DNA of 64,000 nucleotides from Apostichopus japonicus. Its lineage: Eukaryota; Echinodermata; Holothuroidea; Aspidochirotida; Stichopodidae. Numbering within the stretch: position 1 is the first letter of the stretch; the number at the start of each line of letters is the position of its first letter. The notes beneath the pieces were generated by a model. The model had not been told where the DNA came from. It worked only from the letters and a program-made list of their open reading frames with translations, and ran no database searches. The position numbers and the translations under genes were made by a program. The stretch covers positions 14,659,303 to 14,723,302 of the forward strand of contig NC_092581.1 in NCBI RefSeq assembly GCF_037975245.1, in the 5' to 3' direction. Of this stretch, positions 31,593 through 44,269 are shown one piece after another.

Positions 31593-34500
31593 TTCTTTCT
31601 GTTTCTTTTCCTCCCTCACTCGCTTCAGTGCTTTCATCTTTCTGGTTTGGAGGTTGCCCAGATCTTGCTTCTCCATGTGAACCCTTCCATGAGTAGTCTT
31701 GAATGCATCTATGCTGATGTTCTTCCTCTTCTTTGGCTATTAGTAGGATCAGAAACAAGCGAAACGGTTCGTTAGTTTTACTACAAAACATCTCCAATTC
31801 CATTTTCCACTGTGACAGTACAAATAGCCACAACTCGTAACTTTCAAGAGAGTATCTGAATCAGTCTTAATGACTTGTCGAAGAACCATGAAAAAAAAGA
31901 AGACACCCTGTCTTTTTATTCAAATGCCATCGACATTGAAAATGCTACCTTATCATTGACATGAAGATTGTATGAAAAGGTTCCTGTACCATGTGACATA
32001 TATCAGGGGATCTGTACATCACAAGCAATTGACATTATAGCCATTTAAATTGGTATATATATATCAATTTAAATTAACTATTTGTTTCTTTTCTGTTTTG
32101 AAGTACATTTATATCGCATTTTATCTGTCATAGACCAATATAAAAATGGCATATGTTGATTTAAACTGGTATATATGTCAATTTAAATTGGTATAATTTT
32201 ATTCCGCATGACTTGCCATAATTTCACCCGTCACTGATGCTACGGTGTAACAAATTTTACAGATCGAAAAGGTAATTAATACTAATTATATATTACTGTA
32301 CTTTACCTTAGCTGTTTTTGGCACCTTGAGTGACCTCTTGTATAGATCTGTGGTAGCCAGATGTGTCCTTCTCATAACTAAGTCCATAGAGGGTCCAATT
32401 TCTTCCAATTCTACCCGCGGTGTTTTGGTCCCAGATTTCTTCAGTAACGTCCTAAAATAGGAAATGAAACGAGATCACTGATGTGACAGTATATGTGTGA
32501 AATGAATAGGGGAATTTATAATATCACAACTATCTTGAAACTATTGAAAATAAATCTAGCATTCTGCACTGAAGTTGTAATCTGTTTATACCATATATGG
32601 TGGGGGGGGGGGAGGGGGAGGGAAGTGGGTGCCAGAAGCCTGCGTTCCTCACATACTGTGTAGCCAGGGATCACATTCCAGTTTAATTCGATAAAATCCG
32701 ATAAAATGTTGGGGAAGGGACTCCACAAGAAAATTCAAATCTTCAAATGTAAAAGGAAGTAAACCAGTAAAGGAAAACTGACTGGGAAGTTGCATCAACT
32801 TTGAAATTTTGCTAGAACAGGATGGCCCTCAGAGATACAAGCCCTGTGCTCTACCAACTTTTACAGGTCTTCTCAAAGTGTGTCAGATTATAAACCAAAG
32901 TCAAGTTTCTTAAAAGTCAAGTCAAGTTTTCTTAAAGTCAAGTTTTCTTAAAGTCAAGTTTTCTTAAAAGTTTAATTTTGTACAGCAGGTTTCAATGCAA
33001 TCCATTTTAACTGAAGAAGGTTCTGTAATCTGGACCCAGTTCTTGACACTGTTATTCCATAGGACAAACATCCTCCCTTTAATCCGAATCATTCACTGCT
33101 CTTCATTAAACAAACCCAAAAATCTTACTTGTAAGACTTCAAGACTACTTTGCCATCCACAGCAGTGAAGGAGAGGACATGCTCTAGCCCAGCGAGGCGG
33201 ACGTTTTGCACCATCGGACCCCGGAAGAAATCTACGATTTACAAAATGAGACCAAAGTGCAATAAAGATTATGAAAGTTAAAGCAAAGGAAGATTAATGT
33301 TTACTTTTATGATTGCACTTTCATTACAGACCAAAGTGCAATAAAGATTATGAAAGTTAAAGCAAAGGAAGATTAATGTTTACTTTTATGATTGCACTTT
33401 CATTACAGCAGAGAGAGTGGATTTCCATTTTTTCCCTTCACAAAGCCATCATTCCCTGCCTTCGTAAGAAAAACAATCGGTTTACAGCCTCGTGCCTTTA
33501 TATATGGCCAGACTTAGCAACTGCGACTTGCAACTTTTCTTTAGAATTTACGGCATGCCAACATCCTTGCAACTTTCAACCCAACTTAAACTATTGACAA
33601 AGCAAAATGTATCCGAAATACGATTCACAATCAAATTTCCAAATTCCATCCAACAAGTTTTCCCCTCAAATGCCTTTGTTTAAAGCAGAAGGGAATCAAA
33701 AAATGAATTATGAACATCTTTACGGCAAGAAAGTGTTAACAAAACTGCTTATCTATTGCAAATGTGGGATTAGGCATTGAATGGCAAATGTTGGTCGAAA
33801 AAGTCCCCAGAAAATCATTTGCACACTGAAGGATTAATTGAAAGCCATTGGTTAAAACCCAAAACTTGCTTCATATAAAACTTCTTTAAAAATTTAAGCA
33901 GTTGTAGGAGCAAAATATATACAAGGGAACATGTCATAATCCTTTCAAGAAAATACCATGTTTTATGCCTGGTAATTGAGACAAGAATACATTACAATTA
34001 TTGAATTTGGATACTTACTTATGAGGAAATACTTCAATCTCTTGTAACTGTGATCTGAATTGAACAATTCCCCAGCAAAAACCAAGCAAGGTTTACTTCC
34101 GACTGTCAACTTTGTATTCTACGAACAAAAGAGAATGTTTCTTAAAGACTCATTGATCTTCAACTTTTACAGGTGAGTATTTAAGGACTGTCAGGGATAT
34201 AGTCGATTCTCTGAGAATACATAACTTCACAATGACTGTCCAGAGCCATAACACTGATGTGAACATTGAAAAATTCATAAAGTGACATTTTCATAATTAC
34301 TGCATGCAAACAACATCACACTTTATTACAACCTCAACTTATTATTTACATTTTTCACTGTTCTCTATCTTCAAGTTATCTCTTTTATGCTTTTAAACTA
34401 AGATAAATGACAGTGGATTTTACTGAACATTGCCAGTAGCAAAAAAGGCATCAGTTGCCCTTTTGGACATTTCAGAACAGAAATAGTTAGCAGCAGAAAA

Positions 34501-37500
34501 ATTTGCATGGTTTCCATACTTATCAGCATTGCCACATATTGCCAGCATGGCCACATATTGCTTATTATCAGCAAATATTGCTGGATTGCTCCGATAAGCC
34601 TGAACAAAAAGTTTTCAATATTTTGTGGATAAGTAATATGTATTATCTATCTGAGACATTGTCCAACTTGTAAAAACCTTTGACGCAGAAATGGAATTGT
34701 CAGGGTCCACATTGGCTGAATTTTTCCAACATTTAGTTTTTACAACATTAAACATTCCCCACCCCTCTCTGCTTCACACCAACCAATCCACACACATCCT
34801 TTCATTACCCTAACTGATCCTCTTAACAAGCCTCTCAGTTCCTAAACAATAATGATCGTTTTTTTCATTTTACCTTGAAAGAATTCATCGACTGGAAAGA
34901 TTCTATTCCGAGTTCAAACATGTCAAGGAGATGATAATCATATAAATGACCTGCAGGAACAAAAACAACAAAAACATTTTCAATTCTATACAAAGGAACT
35001 ACTGTAGCTATATCTTATGGCATAACCTACCACTACAACATACAGTAAAAGCTGGTTATTAAAGTTACAGTACTTGGCACATTACCCATGTGTGAAGTCG
35101 GTCTTCTCAAAGACCTTCGGAAAACGTCTTCTTTTTCCTACTGACTTCCATAGGGTCGAGGATTGTCATCCATTGAAATGTTAAGCCACAAAAATCTGTT
35201 TATGTTAGTAGCAACTAGCAAGTGACCCCAAAATACAGTATTATTCCTTGAAGAGATGAGAAATCTCTTGCTGTAGAAATTACGCACTATGGGAACTTAG
35301 ATATAGCGCCGTTAGAGATCTTGAAAGAGACTTCCCTCTCACTTTCATGGGGCCGCGGATTGTCATCCATTGAAATGTTAAGCCACGAGGAGCTGCTTAC
35401 GTAAATAGCAAGTGACCCCAATATACAGTATTATTCCTTGAAAGAGATGAGAAATCTCTTGCTGTAGCAATTATGCATTGTGGGAAGATAGCTCTAAGTT
35501 AAAGATCTCGAAAATCTTGAGCACTGTATTAAATTTAGCACACAGACGATATTGAAACTGCTACTGTACGTATGCTAAAACCATTTTAACCTGAGCTAGA
35601 GAAATACCTTCAGCTACCTTGCTAGCTATATGGTGAAATGCTATATATGGCTTCAAGTTTATATTCCTTGTATAGAGTATATCAGTCATACAAAGTCATT
35701 GCCATAGCTGCAAATCCAGCCGGGAGTTACTGTAGAACACATAAAATTCTTGAGTATAAAAATTGAGTATATTATGGACACCAACAGACAAAGTTTCCCC
35801 TGACCCTCTTTTAACAGGGAACAACAACGACAACAACAAAAACCAGGAAAATAAAATTAATGCTGTCACGCTTGCATTGAACATTTGAGATATCAAAATT
35901 TTGTTATCACAAAATAACAAAAATAATATGGATCATCACAAACAAGGTCGACAATGTGTTTGTGTCATAATTACGCCATTCTCGTAAATTCATAGAAAAT
36001 TACTACAGTATGTCACACTGGATAATTTATTTCCTAATATAACAAAAATCAATTAATGACACTTTACAGCCTATACTGTACCTGTAATCCCAGCTCAAAT
36101 CATAAAGTGTAGCAGCAGAATTTCAAACATGGATTGAATACAGTCAATATGTCGAAGTACTTACCCATGACTATATTGTGGGGTCTCTTCTACATGGATT
36201 GAATACAGTCAATATGAAGTACTTACCCATGACTATATTGTGGGGTCTCTTCTACATGGATTGAATACAGTCAATATGAAGAACTTACCCATGACTATAT
36301 TGTGGGGTCTCTTCTACATGGATTGAATACAGTCAATATGAAGTACTTACCCATGACTAAATTGTGGGGTCTCTTCTACATGGATTGAATACAGTCACTA
36401 TGCAGTTCTTACCCATGACTATATTGTGGGGTCTCTTCTACATGGTATGAATACAATCAATATGAAGTACTTACCCATGACTATATTGTGGGGTCTCTTC
36501 TACATGGATTGAATACAGTCAATATGAAGTACTTACCCATGACTAAATTGTGGGGCCTCTTCTTGTTGTGAGAACCAAACACAAAGAGAGATGTATCATT
36601 CTTGTTGGAAAAAAATTCCTGTTGATGAAAAGCACCAGTGTGTCTATCATTAGCTATGTATCTTGCAAAGGCTGACCTCTCGGGAGTTGCCTGATTATTG
36701 AGACTCTCTCAGATCCCAGTTTGTCCAACAGAAGAAGCAATCTAATCTAGGCCTAAATGAGAACTGGACATGTTGACCTTCTAAGTGGCCTATTGACCGG
36801 TAAAACCTCCCATCCCATGTTATATATTTGGATGATGTTAGTTGACAGACTCGTAGTGTGTTCATATTCGTACTTGTATTCATGCTGTCGGTTTTGTACG
36901 ACAAATCTGTTTTAAATTGATAACCTTTAATAGAAATAAAAAGTATCGAAGCTGGTTGTTATTGCAACCCAAAGTCCTCAGCACAAAATTAATCATCCTT
37001 TTCCTGCGATTTTCTAACTACTGTACCACAAGAGATATTCAGAATTGTTCCTAAATATTACTGAAATTGCTATAACCTGTACTTTACAAAACAAATATGA
37101 ACAAAGCCATGACGACAACTCTAATGTTTCTGTTGATATATCTTAAATATACTTGAAATATGGAAATTTTGATCAGGTAATATTGTACTTTGGACAAAGA
37201 AAAATGATTTTTAACCTAGCAGAGCCCTTTGATAAGTTGTTGTTGTAAATATTTATAACCAAGAGTAAGGAATCTCATTAAAAAAGCTCCTCATTGAAAT
37301 TATCATTTGATATGCAACTCACCAAAGAAGTAAAGTCTTCAAATGGCCTAATGTTATTCTTCCTGTAAAAGGCAGACAGAAATGACAGTAAGAATTTTAT
37401 CAAGTTTTGACTATATTTGTTACAGCAATACTTCTGACTGGAGCCTCTTTCCTCTAACCACTACTTCCTACAGTTTGTAATGATAGGTCGGCTGGGGTGT

Positions 37501-39907
37501 AACTGGGGGATTAACTGGGGGTGTAACTGGGGGTGTAACTGGGGTGATGTAACTAGGAGTTCCATTGAGGGAGGGAGCAAACAAAGTGGCAATCCAAACA
37601 ACTGTAAAGCTTCCATGATCCAATTTTCTGCTACAAACGTGGTACGGGATGCATCTCTATGTGAATACCACGGTCCCTTACACGATCTGGAACAGTCATG
37701 ATAAGATCATCAATTGACTACAGAAACAGTGTACATAGGATTTCCTAATTTAACAGACCCTGTGCCAGTTTCCTTGGCATTTTTCCTTTCTAGTATGGTA
37801 GAATACTGAATGAAGACTTGAAAACAATTTAACTGATGCTTTACTGTTCCTTAGAGCTGTATTAAAACTAGTTTTTTTTTTATTACTGTGTTTATGTTTT
37901 TAGAAACAATGAAACATCACTGAACACAAAAAACAGCGACATGGACTTTTCCGTAATTATGGAATCTACAAATAGATTGCTAATTGTTGGCTTCAACATT
38001 ATATTTTGACAAAAGTAAAGTACAAATTTGTTTTTTTCATTGGTGATTACTAAGAGCTAAGTATGTAATCAATAACTAGACACTGTACATATAATCTGTT
38101 TGGTCATTCAGATTTTTTAATTTTCTTTAAATGACAATAATTACTAAGAAAATGATTTTACTGATTCCTCATGTAAGATGGACATCAAAACTGTGGAAAG
38201 TTGAATCCTTAGTTTATGGAATGACCAAAGGGTCTAGACACTGTAGCTGAGATACTGTACAGGGATGGATCTAGGATTTTACAGAAGACGTGGCAGAGGG
38301 GAGGGGGAGAGGGTCACCCTGGGGTTGTTGAAGCCTACTCCCATGTAGGGGGTAAGAAGGTAGTCCCTGAGATAACTTAAATTGCTGGACATAAAATGGT
38401 GCATTCTGAGGGGTATTTAGACTTCAAATTAGGTCTAAAATTAGGTATAAATGCAAAGATGTGCTAGTATTACTGTAACTGTACTTCTGAATTATTGCAT
38501 GAGGTTGAAAAGGATGCACCTGACTTTGATAGGTACAATCTTGGACCTCTACAGCAATTTATTACCAAGACTTTCAACTGTACATGCTGATGAGACTTCC
38601 TTTGCTGTTTATTGTGGACAGTTAGACTACAGGTGAGCTTACTTGGTAAACATGACTGCATTGGGCTTCTTCATGATATATATTTCCTTCAGTGCATTGT
38701 TAACTACGTCACTTGTCTGACTTCCACGGATGAACATGGCTGTTTTGGTATTTTCTATGATTTGAGACTCCTTTGCATCCAGAAAACGCTTGGAGCGTTT
38801 GTTTTTCGGCTTGCTGCAAAAGAACGTTGAAAGAAAAAAAAAGATGAACAGCTTTTATCGGCACAGCATTGTTGGGGAATGGAAATAGGATATTGACCAT
38901 CACCACTTGGATTTGAAACTATGTCTACAGAACGGGTACCGTTATTCTCCATTCACGTTACTTTCCGCTGAAACAAAACGGTGTGTTCCGCACACAAATT
39001 TGTCAGCGGAAAACAACGTTGTTTTCAGCGGAAAGTACCGTTTTTTTGGCAGGAGCAGAATGGCTTACTGTAATGATTAGGCACATAGAAGGATTTAGGA
39101 GGATGGAGAAGATAGAATTTGAATGTAGCAGGATCAAATGTAGCTCCGAGACTAGATTATTAGGATAGCCTACTGTAGGTTGTACTGCCATCCTTATCGA
39201 CATGCTTTGATACTGTCTCATGTTATTTTCATCATCCTGAATTTGGTATCCTAAAATTGAGGAAAATATAGTGTACAGGTAAGTGGAAAAAAAAAGTTGT
39301 TTTTCCGCACAAGAATTTTTTCAGCTGAAAGTAATGTGCGTAAATTACCGTGTGCAGAGAACAACTGAAACCCTACAGAACAATATATACAACATATCAG
39401 TTCCATGACAATATGTTTGGCAGTCTCTTGGTTTACCGTTGTGTAAATTTTATGGACTGCATTTTACACTGGCTAAGGAAATACTCGGTACTCAGCATTT
39501 AGCATCAATATAATATTGATAGGCCTACTGTAGGTCCTAGGCTAGCTACTTCGTTCATCTTTGCTAAGTTGTCACAAGGACATGTATGTACATTTCTTCC
39601 AGATTCGCTGATATTTTGACCAGAAAATTAATCGAAACTTCTCACTGCGGGGAAGCTGTTGAATAGGTAACCAACTTTTAAAATTAGGCCTATCTATTGT
39701 TAATTGTTAGGCCTACAGTACTGTTCGAATCTTCAGTAGGGTATACCTGTACAGTATATTGCTTGTATAGCTTAGGCCTAGGCGACCGACAACCACACGG
39801 ATGCCACGTTAGGCAATACAAGTTGGCATAAACACAGAAAATTCACGCGCAGATGCGATCATTCACACATAATTGAGTGTAAAATTTACTTACACGATTC
39901 TATGCAT
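31551..39907 (-). CDS. RPF2: Ribosome production factor 2 (RPF2), complete nine-exon gene
   Basis: Coding exons 39907-39894, 38813-38643, 37362-37323, 36618-36537, 34950-34874, 34118-34019, 33231-33129, 32451-32307, 31736-31551. All have AG/GT borders and consistent phase; the total is 918 nt, 305 aa (human RPF2 is 306 aa). The order of diagnostic segments matches the Brix-domain protein RPF2: MHRIVKPKNKRSKRFL; ENTKTAMFIRGSQTSDVV; NNIRPFEDFTSLEFFS; LFVFGSHNKKRPHNLVMG; HLYDYHLLDMFELGIESF; GSKPCLVFAGELF; FFRGPMVQNVRLAGLEHV; SYKTLLKKSGTKTPRVELEE; LVMRRTHLATTDLYKRSLK; KKRKNISIDAF; HMEKQDLGNLQTRKMKAL; and a basic Ala/Lys-rich tail ending AAANV. RPF2 works in the nucleolus with RRS1 to dock the 5S RNP on pre-60S particles. 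The first coding exon is only 14 nt. The exon ending at 36537 and the last exon each seed a minisatellite. Confidence 0.96.
33251..33408. repeat. Perfect 79-bp tandem duplication in an RPF2 intron
   Basis: 33251-33329 and 33330-33408 appear identical base for base on reading. The copies start 20 bp beyond the acceptor of the exon at 33231 (upstream in the gene). Each ends in TTTCATTACAG, a plus-strand feature with no meaning for the minus-strand gene. Identity suggests a recent event or an assembly artefact. Confidence 0.9.
35145..35505. repeat. Diverged ~170-bp tandem duplication in an RPF2 intron
   Basis: Two copies share GATTGTCATCCATTGAAATG, TTAAGCCAC, AGCAAGTGACCCCAA and TACAGTATTATTCCTTGAA, plus GAGATGAGAAATCTCTTGCTG. 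The first lies at about 35155-35310 and the second at 35345-35500. Both include the small palindrome GAGATgagaAATCTC. Confidence 0.8.
36128..36560. repeat. 62-bp minisatellite that copies an RPF2 5' splice site
   Basis: Seven units with ACTTACCCATGACT or near matches at 36159, 36221, 36283, 36345, 36407, 36469 and 36531, spaced 62 bp. On the minus strand each unit reads AGAAGAGACCCCACAAT, TAGTCATGG, then GTAAGTACTTC. That is about 25 nt of exon end plus the donor of the exon ending at 36537. The donor at 36531-36536 is the true one and the other six lie in the following intron. Confidence 0.92.
38957..39043. repeat. Imperfect palindrome in RPF2 intron 1
   Basis: ACTTTCCGCTGAAAC at the left pairs with GTTTTCAGCGGAAAGT at the right. 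An inner AGCGGAAAACAACGTTGTTT-type palindrome lies within. Related words (TTTCCGCAC, CAGCTGAAAGTAA) recur at 39300-39335. It could be the end of an unrecognised foldback element. Confidence 0.6.
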
Positions 39908-40580
39908 TGTCTTGCGTTCAGTTTCTCAATTATAGTCAGAAATAGTTCTTAAAATTTGGTAACTTGGGGCTCAATGGTATTGCGACACTGTCACGTTATC
40001 GTTTCATGTAGGCGGTAGCACAAAACTGTTACTAATTGCAGTCGATTCATGTACCGAAAATTAAATAGTTGACGCGGTATGTACGGTAACTAACTTCGCA
40101 TGTTCCCTGGATTTGTGTACTGTGTTATATAAACTTAGTTCCACTGACATTGCAGTGTTCGTCAATCAACTTGCAACCCCATGTTTTAATCCCATTTTTT
40201 ACCGACAAAGCCTTAAGTAACGGAGAATATATAAAATTGCCACTGTGAAACAAGGAAACATCGATGTTGTATTTTGAGACACTTTCCATCGAATAAGCGG
40301 AAATATAATGTAAACTCCAACGCAAGCGCGAAATCAGGGATTTTTTTTCCAAGTTGCTTCGAGCAATTGAACTCCCGACCTTCACCAGTATAATTCTTTC
40401 TATGTCTGGCAGAATCTGGTCAAACCATATATTATATCACTTAGCTGAATGATAGAACGAAACCTGCATTGACCAAAATCAGCAAGATTGTTATTTTTTG
40501 TAAAAGAACAATTAACCTTTGTGATTGCAAATGTACCTGAAACAATCATACTGGGTGAAACTAATTACTATAACTAAATA

Positions 40581-40955
40581 CAGTGGCGTAGGAAGGTACT
40601 TTTGAGTGGGGGGGGGGGGCTGAAGACTGATGGCCGGCCTGGGGGAGGGGTCTAAGGGGAGGGGGTGTCCCCCTCCCCTTTTGGAATATTTTGCATTTCC
40701 AGGTGGCCTCAGATGCAATTTGGTGCAATATAGCACACTTCAACACCCACTCCATTTTGTTAACTTAATTTTGTATTTTCACCTGGCCTTAGATGCAATT
40801 TGGTGCTCAAATGAGATTTTTTTTCTCATTTGGAAATGAAAAAGGGGTTTTCTGTCTTGCGAAGCGGGGGGGGGGGCGGAATGATACTTCCGCCCCTCCA
40901 CATTTTTCAATGGGGGGGGGGCTGGCGCCCCCAGCCCCCGGTTCCTACGCCCTTG
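40581..40955 (+). mobile_element. hAT-type MITE, family 1, copy 2
   Basis: A 375-bp element with the same ends and body as the copy at 79. A perfect 8-bp target duplication, ACTAAATA, flanks it (40573-40580 and 40956-40963). It lies just upstream of RPF2. Confidence 0.9.
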
Positions 40956-43675
40956 ACTAAATATATCACGAAGACAATAGCAAACCTGACTTCTTGTTCC
41001 GTCAACTTGCTGTAGTTAATCTGCATAGGCTAAGCAATAGTCCTAGTATATTCAATATTCCATATTATCAGGGATGGACTTTCGCCGCCGCGAATTACCT
41101 GGACCTCCGGGCAAAAAAAGTGTTCATTCGCGCGCCATATCCAATAAATGAATGTGTGGGGGTCGACCCTGGTCGAAATTGACTTAGAATTTGTTTCTAA
41201 ATTTGTCTGATTGGAAAATGCCCTCACATTGGTTCTATACAAATATTATTATATATATATAAATTCAGTATTAAGGGTAATTCGAAAAAAAAGTGTAAAG
41301 AAGCAGATAATAATCCGAAAATAATTTAGTTTGAGAAAACTTGTGGTATATCATATACACGGCCTCTTTTCAAAATGAACGGGCGCAATGGTCATTTAAG
41401 AAAGAGGAAACGGCCAAGGAGTACGTAAAAACCTTTCTACAATTATCCCGTTAATGGTACTCTCTATGCTGGCTTAAATGGCTTTTTTGATTTGTTTGCT
41501 TAAAATATCACCAGTATTACATTATGGCAAAACTTGTTCGCGGGTCACGGTAAACATCTGATTTTGGATAATAATGAGGCTAATGGCCGAGTCACTGATG
41601 CTCATTTACATGTGGTTGGACTCTGTAGAGGGAGGGGGTAAGAATGGTAATAAAGGGGTAGGGTTTCATATGGAAATTGAGCTCCGATAATTGAGCATGC
41701 TCACTACTTGATTATCCTTTAAAAGTTATATTTTCACGTGGGACATTTCAACGTTTACTATTAGGTTGCATGCATGGGAAAAGTACCTTAGAGGGGAGAG
41801 TTCAATGTGCACACAAAGATAACACCACAGATTTAGATGCATATAATTCCATAAAATATTTATTCAGCCGACAAAGTTTTAATAAAAATGTAAATAAGAG
41901 GATATAAATTGGATACAAATGTTATTGTGTCCAAAAAGACGAAAATATGGTTGACGAAATCATTAGATTATATGCATAAACGATAGCAAGCTACAGGAAT
42001 TTGGTCTAGGCCACCGTACCCAAACCCGTATATTGCTTACTAGCCGTAAATACGGGATTGCTAAGAAATTACGTGACAAGAGAGACGAACCAATGGAGGG
42101 CAGTATTGATATTATTGAACCGGGTGGCGAAGGACAGAATCTACCAGCGAGCCCACCTTTAAAGAACTTTCTACCTTTGTTCAATTATTTTACCCCCACC
42201 CCACCAAAACAAAAACAACTAACCGACTTGAATTTAGAATGCGAGTGCAATTGCTTAAACCAGGACACCCAACTAGATTTGTTTCACCAATTATGAGTGA
42301 GTAACCGATCTTTTTGTACGGATTTATAGAACTGACCATTCAGTTGTTCACATATAGTTAAATGAACCTGTTATTGCAATTGATAAGACAATGGACGAAC
42401 ATTAACCTAAGTTATAGCCTAGGAAATGATGTCGTCATCAATTTATCATTTAAAGGAGCCTTCCAACCGTTTAGCATATTTAAAAGCTGAATATCTTGCA
42501 AACCAGAATAGCTATTTAGAATCATTTCTAGCTCTAAATTTGATTTTCTTGCAAGATTATACCGTGTCAAGATTAAAATTGTGTCTTTGGTCACCATTAA
42601 GACACACACACAATTACTTAACTTAACATTTTCGCCTTTTACAGCATTTTTTTTGGGGAATATGGTTTGACTAATCACACTTATGAACTATGTTGCTTTT
42701 ATCGATATTTAAATATGAAACAGTACCAAGACTAAAAGATGTCTTAAATTTCTCAATAAGCCTATATGCTGAATGCAACTGTATATACTGCCAAAAACAC
42801 AATTATAACAATGAAATACCGTTACTAACAACGATTGAACTACAAAAGCACTGTCAGAATACTGACTGGTAAATAGAAGAACGAAATGTAAATAACCGGA
42901 ATTGCAAAATGATAAGAGTGTATATTTAAATATCTAATATTTGTATTGGTTTTAAAAGTAAATTAATTTGTTATAAGAGAAAGCTTCTCCGTGCCTTCCC
43001 CATCATTCCATACAATCTTAAAGAAACACAATAAAAGCAGATAAAGATGAAAAAGCGATTGAAGTTAAATATCAGAAATGTACAATGAACATGACAAGAA
43101 TGTGCTATAGTTTGTTAACATTAATCACAAGAATCTGGACACAATTTTAAACGATCGGATTTCATTGGAAAAAGCAAGAATCTCACTTGGAATAATTTTG
43201 GTTTATCATTATATTCTACCGTATACTAGACTATACCGGTGTTTGCTCAAAAGACTATGCGAAATATTGACTTCACGGACATTATAACTTTTTAGTTATG
43301 TAAACGTAAACCCTCCAACTCCCCCACCCCAACTCTCATCCCCCCAAAACCTTTTTTTTTAAATATCCCTTCAGTAATTTAACATAATTTCCAAAATTAT
43401 CGATGTATTGCAGATTTGTTTTTAATGAATGTAAAAAAGCACTTAAACCATTCTCAAAATCTCGTCTGTGCATGCATGGCAACCCTCAATCAGTTATCAT
43501 ACTGTGTGCCTAAGTGGAAGAGTGGATCTGCGTAATCTGTAATATTCTGTTTACATTATAAAATAAATATAATAAAAGAATTCGCGAATAACTATTAAAA
43601 AAAGTGCTCAATAGTACTGCCATCAGATTCCCTTTATCTCAACAGGCCAGCAGTTGTTTTCTGGCTACACAACAT
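40956..43675. other. Intergenic sequence, no gene established
   Basis: AT-rich. A short plus-strand frame at 41374-41427 (MNGRNGHLRKRKRPRST) is basic and precedes a GTAAAA, but no downstream plus-strand exon was found. The frame 42033-42296 has no family signature. The 3' end of the CCP gene may reach into the right end of this stretch. Confidence 0.35.
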
Positions 43676-43731
43676 CTAGTTTGTCTCATGAAATCGTCTG
43701 TAACACCGGCTTTCTTGGAAAGGGGACGACA
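43676..43731 (-). CDS. Candidate last exon of the CCP-module gene
   Basis: Read on the minus strand, an acceptor after a pyrimidine-rich tract (TTTTATTTCCGTCAG) opens a phase-correct 18-codon exon ending in TAG. It would add only VSSPFQESRCYRRFHETN after the sixth module. The phase fits, but nothing in the peptide is diagnostic, so this may be chance. Confidence 0.22.
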
Positions 43732-44269
43732 CTGACGGAAATAAAATTAAGTTTTCTTCGGAGATATAATAGCTAAGTATACACAGAGAGCCACTTTGGT
43801 GAGATTCAGAGATAAGTTTCTCCAGAAGATAATTCTATTTAGATACTGTTACGGAAGAAAATCAAGAAAAAATGTAAAAGTTTTGTGAAAAACATCAACA
43901 GTTTCCCTCAGTTAATATAGGAGTGCGGCATCGTTTTAATAATGACAGGGTACGGTCCCTCTTTGTCCATTATTTTGCTAATATCACTTTTGGTATTAAA
44001 AATGCCCTGTTGGTGAAATATTATTAAGAGAAATTAGAAAGGAACATTTTCTTTTAAAATTAAAATGACATAGTGAATTAGAAAAAAAGTGTTGAAAATC
44101 ATTAAAATACTTTGAAATTGTTAAAACAGAATACGCAGAGGTCGAGAAAAATTGTCACATTTCCCATGTCCTTCAAATTTGGTGCCCCCACCCCTCGCCT
44201 CACATCATATCGTACGTTGTTCCCAACCCCTCTGTCGCACAGCAACCCCCGGCCCGGGAATACACTCAC

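Noticed and set aside
37480-37701. Plus-strand frame with GCNWG repeats
   Set aside because: It arises from a short GGGGGTGTAACT tandem repeat in an RPF2 intron.
41374-41427. Basic plus-strand mini-frame MNGRNGHLRKRKRPRST before a possible donor
   Set aside because: No recognisable downstream exon on the plus strand and no homology; left as intergenic.
43637-43760. Plus-strand stretch after TTTATCTCAACAG reading like a CCP fragment (EIVCNTGFLGKGTTL)
   Set aside because: Too short, no second cysteine pair and no plus-strand partner exons; probably chance.
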